Of a stretch of 64,000 nt of DNA, positions 36,100 to 43,166 are shown piece after piece. The stretch is from Octadecabacter antarcticus 307. Lineage in GTDB: Bacteria; Pseudomonadota; Alphaproteobacteria; Rhodobacterales; Rhodobacteraceae. Position numbers and translations under genes: made by a program. The stretch lies in the NCBI RefSeq assembly GCF_000155675.2, contig NC_020911.1, forward strand, positions 2,408,501 through 2,472,500. Direction: 5' to 3'. Within the stretch, counting starts at the first letter, position 1, and each line of letters begins with the position of its first letter. Under the pieces are notes generated by a model, which did not search any database, was not told the DNA's origin, and worked only from the letters and a program-made list of their open reading frames with translations.

Positions 36100-36138
36100 C
36101 CCTCTCATGGTTTGCAAGCAAACCACTGCCGGGCAGTG
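36100..36138 (-). repeat. Hairpin element copy 4 (39 bp, in frame)
   Basis: CCCTCTC arm, perfect 8-bp hairpin TGGTTTGC-AA-GCAAACCA, then CACTGCCGGGCAGTG. Its 39 bases keep the reading frame and add 13 residues (PSHGLQANHCRAV) to the transposase. Confidence 0.82.
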
Positions 36139-36516
36139 CATGGTCGTTTCCGCGACAGCGATCTGCTGCGTCACTTGTTTGAAACGACTGTGGCGCGATG
36201 CATGGCGGAGGGGTTGGTGAGTGGCCAGCGCTTTGCGGCAGATGCCAGTTTGATCGAAGCTGACGCTAACAAGCAGAACTCAACACCGAAGGCCGATTGG
36301 GATCACAGCGCGATCGACCCATCACAAGCACCGCGCGCTGTGATGGAATATCTTGGCGTTCTAGATGACGCTGCATTTGGTGCCGCCTCAGAAGTGGAAC
36401 CCAAGTTCACATCGCATTCTGACCCAGCCAGCCAGTGGACCGCAGCACGCAAAGGTCCTGCATTCTTTGCCTATTCAACCAATTACTTGATCGACACGGG
36501 TAATGCCGTGATTGTC

Positions 36517-36556
36517 CCCTCTCATGGTTTGCAGCGCAAACGACCGCCGGGCAATG
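36517..36556 (-). repeat. Hairpin element copy 5 (40 bp)
   Basis: CCCTCTC arm, hairpin GTTTGC-AGC-GCAAAC, then GCCGGGCAATG. Inserted between the codons for AVIV and DVEATRS, shifting the frame. Confidence 0.8.
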
Positions 36557-36739
36557 GATGTTGAGGCCACGCGGTCGATCTGTCAGGCCGAAGTTGGGTC
36601 CGTGCGCACGATGCTGGATCGCGTCAAAGATAGGTTTGATTTAGATCCTGAACGCATCATCGCAGATACCGCTTACGGGTCCGGCCCGATGCTGGGATGG
36701 TTAGTAGATCGTGGCATCGCCCCGCACATCCCTGTCATT

Positions 36740-36776
36740 CACTGCCCGGCAGTGCATGTTCGCATGCACGAAAGGG
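36740..36776 (+). repeat. Hairpin element copy 6 (37 bp)
   Basis: CACTGCC-C-GGCAGTG palindrome merging into hairpin GTGCATG-TTCG-CATGCAC, then GAAAGGG. Interrupts the transposase between VI and DKASRTDGT. Confidence 0.82.
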
Positions 36777-37464
36777 GATAAAGCCAGTCGCACCGATGGC
36801 ACCTGGAGTAGGGAAGACTTTGAGTGGGACGCTGAGAACAACCAATACATCTGCCCGGAAGGCGAAGCGCTCAAGCAGTTCCGCCGCAACTTCTCCGACC
36901 CCAGTCGAGGCCCCGACGGCAAGGGCGTCGCCAAGTATCAGGCGCTAAAGTTGTCGTGCCAAGCCTGTCCCTCAAAACCTAAATGTTGCCCGAATGCAGA
37001 TGTGCGCAAGATCACCCGCGAAGAACACGAAGACGCCCGCCAGGTCGCCCGAGATATTGCTAAGACCAAGCAATACGCCGTTTCAATGCGACTGAGGAAA
37101 AAGCTCGAGATGCTCTTCGCTCACCTCAAACGCATCCTGGGGCTAGGACGGCTTCGATTACGAGGACCATGCGGCGCAAATGACGAATTTCTACTCGCCG
37201 CAACCGCCCAAAACCTCCGCAAACTGGCCAAGATCCTTCCTGCACCGCAGCAAGCGTGCAAAGCCTGATAAGAAAGGCGCTTGCGCCCAGTTCAACGCCA
37301 GACTTTCTGCACGCGCAACACGGTGTTTTTCAACAGAATCGGCTAAACCTGATGGGGTTGATGGCTCCTGCTCCAACCAGCGTCGCAATGCGCTATACTG
37401 CAGGTGTCGAAACCTACTTATAAAAGGAGCCAACCCCATGCAAGTTACCACAATCGGCGTTGAT

Positions 37465-37504
37465 CCATCGACCAGCAGGCGAATGCGCAGCAATCGCTGA
37501 GAGG
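37465..37504 (+). repeat. Hairpin element copy 7
   Basis: Divergent copy: CCAGCAG arm, GCGAATGC-GCA-GCAATCGC with one mismatch, then GAGAGG. Inserted between the codons for GVD and LAKN of the IS110 transposase. Confidence 0.65.
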
Positions 37505-37790
37505 TTGGCCAAGAACATTTTTCAAGTTCATGGGATCACTGAAGACGAAGAGGTCGCCTTCAACCGGCCTTTGAGACGCGCACAGCTATTGCCGTTCTTC
37601 TCCAAGATTGATCCCTGCCTGATTGGCATGGAGGCCTGTAGCAGCGCGCATCATTGGGCCCGGGAACTCACGGCGTTGGGCCATGATGTTCGGCTGATCC
37701 CGCCGATATATGTCAAGCCATACGTTAAGCGCGGCAAGTCTGATGCGATCGATGCAGAGGCGATTTGTGAAGCGGTGACCCGTCCGACGA

Positions 37791-37828
37791 TCATTGCCGG
37801 CAGGTGAAGCTTGCATTCACCGAGAGGG
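37791..37828 (+). repeat. Hairpin element copy 8
   Basis: TTGCCGGCAG arm, hairpin GGTGAA-N7-TTCACC, then GAGAGGG. Splits the IS110 transposase after VTRPT. Confidence 0.7.
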
Positions 37829-38163
37829 CGGTTTGTTGCAAAAACCGTTTAGCAACAAGATCTGCTGTCACTCCATCGCACACGGGCTCTGCTTGTCCGC
37901 CAACGCACGCAGCTGATCAATAGCTTGCGTGGCCTGGTCGCTGAGTTCGGCGTTTACATCGCGAGGGGCCTCGCGAGGATCATCGGATTTGCAGAGGATG
38001 TTTTAGTAGGCGAAGTGCTAGACTTGCCCGAAATTGCCAAGGAAGTGATCCATAATCTATGCGAACATCTCATGGCATTGCATGTACGGATTCGGTGGTA
38101 TGAAGATCGGCTCAAGCTGGTCGCCAAGGAAGATGTGCGGGTCCGTTTGTTGCGCACTATTCC

Positions 38164-38200
38164 CGCTCTCGGGCATGTAAACATGCCCTGCTGGGCAGTG
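38164..38200 (-). repeat. Hairpin element copy 9
   Basis: GCTCTC arm, perfect hairpin GGGCATG-TAAA-CATGCCC, then TGCTGGGCAGTG. Interrupts the IS110 transposase after RTIP. Confidence 0.78.
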
Positions 38201-38349
38201 GGACGTTGGTGTTGTGACAGCCTCGGCGATCATCGCCAGCATTGGTGATGGCCATCAATTCAGCAATGGCCGCGAGTTTGCAGCATGGTTGGGGTTGACG
38301 CCCGCGAACAAATCCAGCGGCGGTAAAGAGAAACTCGGGCGCATTACAA

Positions 38350-38455
38350 CCCTCTCGGGACATTGCGTCGTGCTGCAAGCACGCCCATGGCGTGACGCAA
38401 TACCCTGTCCCGTTGCCGGGCAACACATGCACAGCATGTGTGAGAGGGGGCAGTG
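38350..38455 (-). repeat. Composite hairpin element, one copy nested in another
   Basis: The outer copy starts CCCTCTC and has long imperfect stems (GGGACA/TGTCCC and TTGCGTC/GACGCAA) around an inner GTGCT-GCA-AGCAC hairpin. Its right arm GCCGGGCAGTG appears split by a second element lying in the opposite orientation. Confidence 0.55.
38411..38449 (+). repeat. Hairpin element copy 10 (inner, nested)
   Basis: GTTGCCGGGCA arm, perfect hairpin ACACATGC-ACA-GCATGTGT, then GAGAGGG. Confidence 0.72.
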
Positions 38456-38601
38456 AATGGGTGATCAATACTTACGATCATTGCTGGTCGTTAGCATGAC
38501 ATCACTCGTCCGACAGACCAAGTCGCACCCGGAGCGAGCAAGCAAGTGGCTGACATCACTGCTGGAACGAAAACCCGCGCGCGTCGCAACCGTCGCTATC
38601 G

Positions 38602-38614
38602 CTGCCCGAGAGGG
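38602..38614 (+). repeat. Footprint of a hairpin element
   Basis: Only CTGCCCGAGAGGG remains, i.e. the two arms without a hairpin, inserted in the IS110 transposase just before codons for NKTARIVWAV. Confidence 0.5.
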
Positions 38615-38824
38615 GCCAATAAAACGGCAAGGATCGTCTGGGCCGTTTTAACGCGCAACGAACCTTATACAACGCACATTACTTAAGAGAGGAAGAACAA
38701 AGAGTTAGCAAGACCCACGAGATGATGGTGCATAAGTCTGCCGCCAAAACCAGGACACCCCGTCGAAAGTCCCGGGCGATATAGCCCGCTAAGCTGTAAG
38801 GGACTTGGTCTGCGGAACCCATCC

Positions 38825-38865
38825 GTTGCCCAGCAGGCGATTGCGTAGCAATCTGCCGAGAGGGG
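38825..38865 (+). repeat. Hairpin element copy 11
   Basis: TTGCCCAGCAG arm, hairpin GATTGC-GTA-GCAATC, then GAGAGGGG. Confidence 0.72.
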
Positions 38866-38892
38866 GGCAGCGGTCAAAACCGCGCAAACAGG

Positions 38893-38932
38893 CCCCTCTC
38901 ATTGATTGCCTTGCAACCAACTGCCGGGCAGC
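38893..38932 (-). repeat. Hairpin element copy 12
   Basis: CCCTCTC arm, TTGATTGC-CTT-GCAACCAA with one mismatch, then CTGCCGGGCAG. Inverted relative to copy 11, about 27 bases away. Confidence 0.72.
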
Positions 38933-39228
38933 GGGAACACATGACTGCTTCTGACAAATGCACAAATCTGATCAAAAATGTCTTGCTATGCAGGAGCCAT
39001 CAACACAAGACTTTCTCCGCGCGATGCACTGAGGTCCACGCTGCTCACAAAGCCGCCGTTTGACCCGAGCAGGTAGATGTCCGCGTAACTTGCCTGTTTC
39101 TAAGATGACGCTGCAACGTTCAATCTTATTGCCCGTCCTTATGTGGTTCGCAATGGACGCTTTCATTTTCCACCTAATGGATCGAAACCACCGGCTTCTA
39201 GCCGGTCAGCTTCAGGGAATCTATGATT

Positions 39229-39294
39229 GATCTTCTCTCCTGAATTTTGAAACCATACTGCTAATGCGGGTTTCAAAATTCAGGAGAGAAGATC
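39229..39294 (+). promoter_or_regulatory. 26-bp perfect inverted repeat hiding the tnpA ribosome site
   Basis: Arms 39229-39254 and 39269-39294 are perfectly complementary, loop of 14 bases, and the right arm ends directly at the tnpA ATG. The ribosome site AGGAGAG lies within the right arm, so the mRNA hairpin would block translation. IS200 elements are known to limit transposase synthesis this way. Confidence 0.75.
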
Positions 39295-39712
39295 ATGCGT
39301 TATTCCTCATCCGCGCACATGCGATTTTACCACAGATTTCACGTCGTGTGGGTCACAAAATGTCGTGTGGGTCACAAAACATAGATACAAGGTTTTGCAG
39401 GGTGCGATGCGAGAGCGGATACGCGAGATTATCATGCAAACATGCGCCGAAATGGGCGTCCATATCGTGAAAGGTGTGCTGGGACGCGATCATGTGCACA
39501 TGTTCCTGTCGATCCCACCAAAACTGTCCTTGTCCAACGTTATGCAACGCATAAAGGGCCGCTCGTCGCGCCGCATCCAGATGGAATTCCCTGAGTTGCG
39601 CAAGCGCTACTGGGGCAGGCGGTTTTGGGCACGCGGATATTTCTCAACCACCTCTGGAAATGTGACTGACGACATCATCACGCAGTATCTGGAATTGCAT
39701 TCCTCTAAATGA
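39295..39712 (+). pseudogene. IS200-type TnpA (Y1 HUH transposase), frameshifted by a 19-bp duplication
   Basis: Reads MRYSSSAHMRFYHRFHVVWV and then hits a tandem duplication: 39343-39361 and 39362-39380 are the same 19 bases with one difference. Removing one copy gives a continuous 132-residue protein with HUH motif GRDHVHMFLSIPP and nucleophile tyrosine in RGYFSTTSG. The second piece alone is open from 39365. All catalytic parts are preserved, so the element may have moved recently and could be restored by loss of one repeat. Confidence 0.8.
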
Positions 39713-39785
39713 GGCTACCGGCGTCAGCCGGTAGTCCTTCACCGCGGGCCCGTGTCACTGACGCCGCGCGTTGTGGTGGGCGGCG

Positions 39786-40700
39786 TTAGAGACCCAGTTT
39801 CTTCAATTTGATCGCTTGTCGTGCGGCCAGAGTGTCGACCTCGATGCGCGCGGCCGCCGACAGCGCGCCCCCCGGTTTGCGCATCGTGTCGTGGGCAATC
39901 GAGCCGCGCTGCGCCAAGGTGTATTTGCGAATGGCAAGGCCCAAGCCCGGCTGTGCCTCATAGCGGACCATCGGCATGTAAGCGTCGAAGATATCGCGGG
40001 CGCGCGCCTCATCGGTGTTATTCGCCGCGACCACCTGCGCCATCATTTCGGGATAGGCAAATCCGGTCATAGCGCCGTCCGCCCCGCGTAACATTTCCTC
40101 AAGCAGATAGAGCCCGCCATTGCCGCACATAATGGATATCCGCCGCGCACCAGCATCCGACGCCCCGCGAAGGGTGCTGATCTTTTCCAAACCCGGCCAG
40201 TCTTCATGCTTAAGCATGACGCAGGTGGGACACTCTTTGATGATCTTAAGGATGACCGATGGCGACATGATAACGTTTGTCGCAAGCGGGAAGTCTTGCA
40301 GCACGAACTGGGTGCTGCCCAAGACCTCAGCCACATTGTGGTAATATCCGATGATCTGGTCGTCGGTGCGAAGGTTCGACGGCGGAGCGACCATGACACC
40401 TGCCGCGCCCGCATCCATCGCAGCATCGGCGAGCGTTTTCATCGCCGCAAAGCCAGCGGCAGAGACACCGACGACAATCGGAACCGTGCTGCGGGCGACC
40501 ACGCGTTGCACAACGGCGATGGATTCATCTGCAGTCAATTTTCCAGCCTCGCCCATCATCCCTAAAATTGTCAGGCCGGTGGCGCCCTTTTCAATGTAGA
40601 AATTAACCATGCGGTCGACGCTGTCCCAATCCATGGCTCCGTCAGGCAAGAAAGGTGTTACGGCAATTGTGAAGACACCTGCGGTTTGCTCATTGATCAT
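39786..40700 (-). CDS. Dihydrodipicolinate synthase-family aldolase/lyase
   Basis: A 304-residue DapA-superfamily TIM barrel. The Schiff-base lysine is Lys164 in CVMLKHEDWPG. The phosphate/carboxylate loop is GMMGEAGKLT near residue 47. The position of the YN-x-P tyrosine loop of true DHDPS reads LQDFP, so it is unlikely to make dihydrodipicolinate. Last gene of a four-gene operon with ATGA overlaps; context suggests cleavage of a keto or amino acid released from a ring-opened amide. ATG at 40700 follows AAAGGGACC. Confidence 0.82.
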   Translation of the reverse strand: MINEQTAGVFTIAVTPFLPDGAMDWDSVDRMVNFYIEKGATGLTILGMMGEAGKLTADESIAVVQRVVARSTVPIVVGVSAAGFAAMKTLADAAMDAGAAGVMVAPPSNLRTDDQIIGYYHNVAEVLGSTQFVLQDFPLATNVIMSPSVILKIIKECPTCVMLKHEDWPGLEKISTLRGASDAGARRISIMCGNGGLYLLEEMLRGADGAMTGFAYPEMMAQVVAANNTDEARARDIFDAYMPMVRYEAQPGLGLAIRKYTLAQRGSIAHDTMRKPGGALSAAARIEVDTLAARQAIKLKKLGL

Positions 40701-41365
40701 TTTGGTCCCTTTCGGTGGCTTTGGTTTAGCGCAATGTGGCCGAGCGCCATGGCGCCAGCAGCTTGGCAAGGTTCAACCACGGGTAGCCCTGTCTCTGCCT
40801 CAAGCATATCGCGATACTGTGCCATGCCAGCGCATCCCATAATTAATACGTTTGCACCATCGTCGTCGCGCAACCGTTTGCCAATAGCGACCATTGCGGA
40901 CAGGCTTTTATCTGGATCGCTTAAGTCCGCCACGCCCAAGTCCAGTGCGCGATCCGCGGCCAATCGGTTCAGCACACCCATTGCCCCGAACGCACGAAGA
41001 TGGCGCGGGATCGACGCAGGCATAATCGCGATCACACCAAATCGCTGACCAAGGGTAAGCGCGGTCATCACAGCGGCCTCTTGAATTCCAACCACCGGTA
41101 GGTTCGTTTGATCGCGCAGCGCATGCAGGCCCGGATCACCGAAACAGGCGATTACATATCCAGTGGCGTCAGATTGCGCAGCAGCCAGCGTCAACATCGG
41201 CGCTATTGTTAGATCCGCTTGACGCTGGCTTTCGATGCCAAGTGGCCCATCGGGCAAGGTGAGACAGCGAATAGGGGTGCCAAACCGGCGCAAAGGATCG
41301 ACAGCGGCGTCGATGCCATCCGTCACAGTTTGCGATGAATTGGGGTTGATGATGACAAGCGTCAT
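40697..41365 (-). CDS. Hydantoin racemase-like Asp/Glu racemase family protein
   Basis: A 222-residue cofactor-independent racemase. The two catalytic cysteines of the HyuE family are visible, Cys74 in VIACFGDPGL and Cys178 in LIMGCAGMA. The N-terminal IINPNSSQTVTD is the family opening. It would interconvert enantiomers of 5-substituted hydantoins or allantoin-like compounds for the hydantoinase two genes upstream. Overlaps both neighbours by four bases. Confidence 0.86.
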   Translation of the reverse strand: MTLVIINPNSSQTVTDGIDAAVDPLRRFGTPIRCLTLPDGPLGIESQRQADLTIAPMLTLAAAQSDATGYVIACFGDPGLHALRDQTNLPVVGIQEAAVMTALTLGQRFGVIAIMPASIPRHLRAFGAMGVLNRLAADRALDLGVADLSDPDKSLSAMVAIGKRLRDDDGANVLIMGCAGMAQYRDMLEAETGLPVVEPCQAAGAMALGHIALNQSHRKGPK

Positions 41366-41751
41366 GCGCCGTCCCGCGTGGCAGATTGGATTTCGATTTG
41401 GTATCCTTCGGGGTCGTTGAAGATGAACGCACGAATGCCCAGTTGGTCGTTCACGAACAGTTTTGACAGATTATCGAGTTCCAGTTCAGTACAATAGGCA
41501 TACCACGCATCCACATCCGACACACGAATGCAAAGTTGCACAGGCTTCACGTCGGCCGATTTGTTCATGCCCTTCGCCTCATCCACCAAACCTATGTGGG
41601 CACCCGGACAAATTTGATAAATCTTGCACCAGCCTTGATCAATCGCCAGCGGCAGGCCCATGATGTTTTCATAAAACCGCATCACACGGGGCAGGTCGCG
41701 ATAATAGAAAAACGTGATCGCAAGCTGGTTCGGGCCGTCTGGTCGGGTCAT
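41362..41751 (-). CDS. VOC/glyoxalase-family protein
   Basis: A 129-residue single-domain vicinal-oxygen-chelate protein. The family fold is readable: ITFFYYRDLPRVMRFYENIM at the N-terminus, LCIRVSDVDAWY for the second repeat, and FNDPEGYQIEIQSA, which holds the usual C-terminal metal glutamate. The N-terminal metal ligand is not obvious (TFFYYRD rather than H). It may bind or isomerise the hydantoinase product. Embedded in the operon by 4-base overlaps on both sides; exact reaction unknown. Confidence 0.8.
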   Translation of the reverse strand: MTRPDGPNQLAITFFYYRDLPRVMRFYENIMGLPLAIDQGWCKIYQICPGAHIGLVDEAKGMNKSADVKPVQLCIRVSDVDAWYAYCTELELDNLSKLFVNDQLGIRAFIFNDPEGYQIEIQSATRDGA

Positions 41752-43166
41752 GTCTTTGCTTTTGCGTTGTTTGGCTTTGTGGCCAGTTCGGGGCGGTCGA
41801 TCCACTGGCCCATTCCGGCTATTCCAAGAAATTCACCGTCTTCGCACAACATCTCGCCGCGCAAAATGACGTGTGTGGGCCAACCCGTAATCGTGCGCCC
41901 CTCCCACGGATTGTATCCGACATTGTCATGCAAATCATTGGCCCCGTAGGTCACCTGTTTATCAGGGTCCCAGATCGTAATATCGGCATCCATCCCTTGC
42001 GCAATTGCGCCCTTGTTAAGCAGGCCGTAAATCTGCGCCGGTGCAGTCGCTGTGATCCGCGCAAAATGTTCGGGTCCCAGCCCACCTACGCGCATCATCG
42101 CGTCAAACATCAGCGGCAAACGTGTCTCCAGCCCCGGTAAACCATTCGCAATCTCATGAAATCCCGCGTCTGGTCCCGCAGATAGTTTTCCGCTTTTATC
42201 ATAGCGATAGGGCGCATGATCAGAGGACACGATTTGCAAATCACCCGCGCCAAGTGCGGCCCAAAGTGCATCCTGATCTGCCGTTTGTCGTTGCGGGGGC
42301 GAACACATCCACTTGGCACCCTCCAATCCGGGGGCGTCCAGAATACCCTCAGACATGAACAGGTAATGCGGGCAGGTTTCGGCCCAGACTGGTGCGCCGT
42401 TTGCGCGGGCCAGTCTGACGGCGGCGGCGCCTTCAGTGGTGGAAATGTGGAACAACATCACTGGCTGATCCAAATAGGTTGCAAAGCGACACATTCGTTC
42501 GACGGCATCAATTTCTGCGATGCGGGGATGGGATGCAGCGTGGTCGCGCGGGCGAACGTGGCCAGCCTCAATCAGTTGGGTCTTTGCGTGGTTCAAAATG
42601 GCGTCGGTTTCGGCATGCACACAAACGAGCGCGCCGTGCTGGCGCGCTTGCGCCATGATCGATAGGATTTCATGGTCATCAAGTTTGATGTTGTAGGTCG
42701 TAAAGACTTTCAGCGACCGATGCCCCGCTGCAATCAGATCACCCAGATCAGTGTCAAAACCCGCAACGCCAAGATCGGTCAGCGTCAGGTGGAACGCGTA
42801 GTCAATCATCGCACCGCGCGCGGCGCGGGCGCTGTAGTGGGCAACCGTTTGGGCCAGCGGTTCGCCCCTCGCTTGCGCCGCGAACGAGATGACGGACGTC
42901 GTGCCACCCTGCGCGGCAGACCTTGTGGCGGTCTCGAACGTATCAGCGTTCATCACGCCCATGCCCGACATCTGTTCAATATGGGCGTGGACGTCGACAC
43001 CACCCGGCATCACCCATTTGCCACGCCCATCTATTTCGCGCGCGCCTGATACAGGTTTGCCCACCGAAACGATCTTGCCGTCTTTGATGGCCACATCCCC
43101 ATCAATTACACCGCTTGGCGCAACGACGTGCCCGCCCCGAATTACCAGATCATTGTCATGCGCCAT
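41748..43166 (-). CDS. Dihydropyrimidinase/hydantoinase-family cyclic amidohydrolase
   Basis: A 472-residue amidohydrolase, first gene of the operon. Binuclear metal ligands are all present: His60 and His62 in GVDVHAHIE, carboxylated Lys153 in SLKVFTTYN, His184 in VHAE, His240 in LFHIST and Asp316 in SSDHAP. The order and length match the D-hydantoinase/dihydropyrimidinase branch; the HAH in place of the usual HTH is a small deviation. It opens 5- or 6-membered cyclic diamides. ATG at 43166 used. Confidence 0.88.
   Translation of the reverse strand: MAHDNDLVIRGGHVVAPSGVIDGDVAIKDGKIVSVGKPVSGAREIDGRGKWVMPGGVDVHAHIEQMSGMGVMNADTFETATRSAAQGGTTSVISFAAQARGEPLAQTVAHYSARAARGAMIDYAFHLTLTDLGVAGFDTDLGDLIAAGHRSLKVFTTYNIKLDDHEILSIMAQARQHGALVCVHAETDAILNHAKTQLIEAGHVRPRDHAASHPRIAEIDAVERMCRFATYLDQPVMLFHISTTEGAAAVRLARANGAPVWAETCPHYLFMSEGILDAPGLEGAKWMCSPPQRQTADQDALWAALGAGDLQIVSSDHAPYRYDKSGKLSAGPDAGFHEIANGLPGLETRLPLMFDAMMRVGGLGPEHFARITATAPAQIYGLLNKGAIAQGMDADITIWDPDKQVTYGANDLHDNVGYNPWEGRTITGWPTHVILRGEMLCEDGEFLGIAGMGQWIDRPELATKPNNAKAKT

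Larger units (their letters stand above)
35690..37345 (+). mobile_element. IS1182-type insertion sequence, remnant copy 2
   Basis: Near-complete copy lying directly against copy 1, with CTGTTGAAAAA near 35695 and its inverted match TTTTTCAACAG near 37330. Removing three hairpin insertions (36100-36138, 36517-36556, 36740-36776) restores a transposase of the DUF772/DDE IS1182 type, from MLGPKQEAQGALFYEFSIDD (35767) to RKLAKILPAPQQACKA (37268). Visible parts include RFAADASLIEADANK, FFAYSTNYLIDTGNAVIV, the IIADTAYGSG segment and a cysteine-rich LSCQACPSKPKCCPNADVRK. Broken by the second and third insertions. Confidence 0.85.
37436..38652 (+). mobile_element. IS110/IS1111-type insertion sequence remnant
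   Basis: Transposase pieces in order: MQVTTIGVD (37438), LAKNIFQVHGITEDEEVAFN, the DEDD-type region IGMEACSSAHHWARELTALG and RGKSDAIDAEAICEAVTRPT. Then come LLSLHRTRALLVRQRTQLIN, the transposase_20 part (TASAIIASIGDGHQFSNGRE, FAAWLGLTPANKSSGGKEKL) and GDQYLRSLLVVSM. Five hairpin elements or footprints break it (37465, 37791, 38164, 38350-38455, 38602), and a glutamate codon is now TAG near 37849. The ends are not sharply defined. Non-functional. Confidence 0.82.
38653..39189. other. Insertion-sequence debris with two more hairpin elements
   Basis: About 540 bases between the IS110 remnant and the IS200-type element. No intact gene seen. The first part probably still belongs to the IS110 element. 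Two inverted hairpin copies sit at 38825-38865 and 38893-38932. Confidence 0.5.
39190..39734 (+). mobile_element. IS200/IS605-family element
   Basis: Bounded by two subterminal hairpins that are the recognition structures of Y1 transposases: ACCGGCT-TCT-AGCCGGT (39190-39206) and CTACCGGC-GTCA-GCCGGTAG (39715-39734). It encodes only a TnpA, so it is IS200-like without TnpB. True ends lie a few bases outside these hairpins. The transposase frame carries a short tandem duplication. Confidence 0.85.

Noticed and set aside
34897..38932. Possible CRISPR array in the repeated-hairpin region
   Set aside because: Copies occur in both orientations at irregular distances inside transposase genes, with no spacers of constant length and no cas genes.
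39190..39734. IS200-type TnpA as a RAYT that moves the 37-40 bp hairpin elements
   Set aside because: Its own end hairpins (ACCGGC-type) do not resemble the arms or stems of the elements, so the link is kept only as a hypothesis to test.
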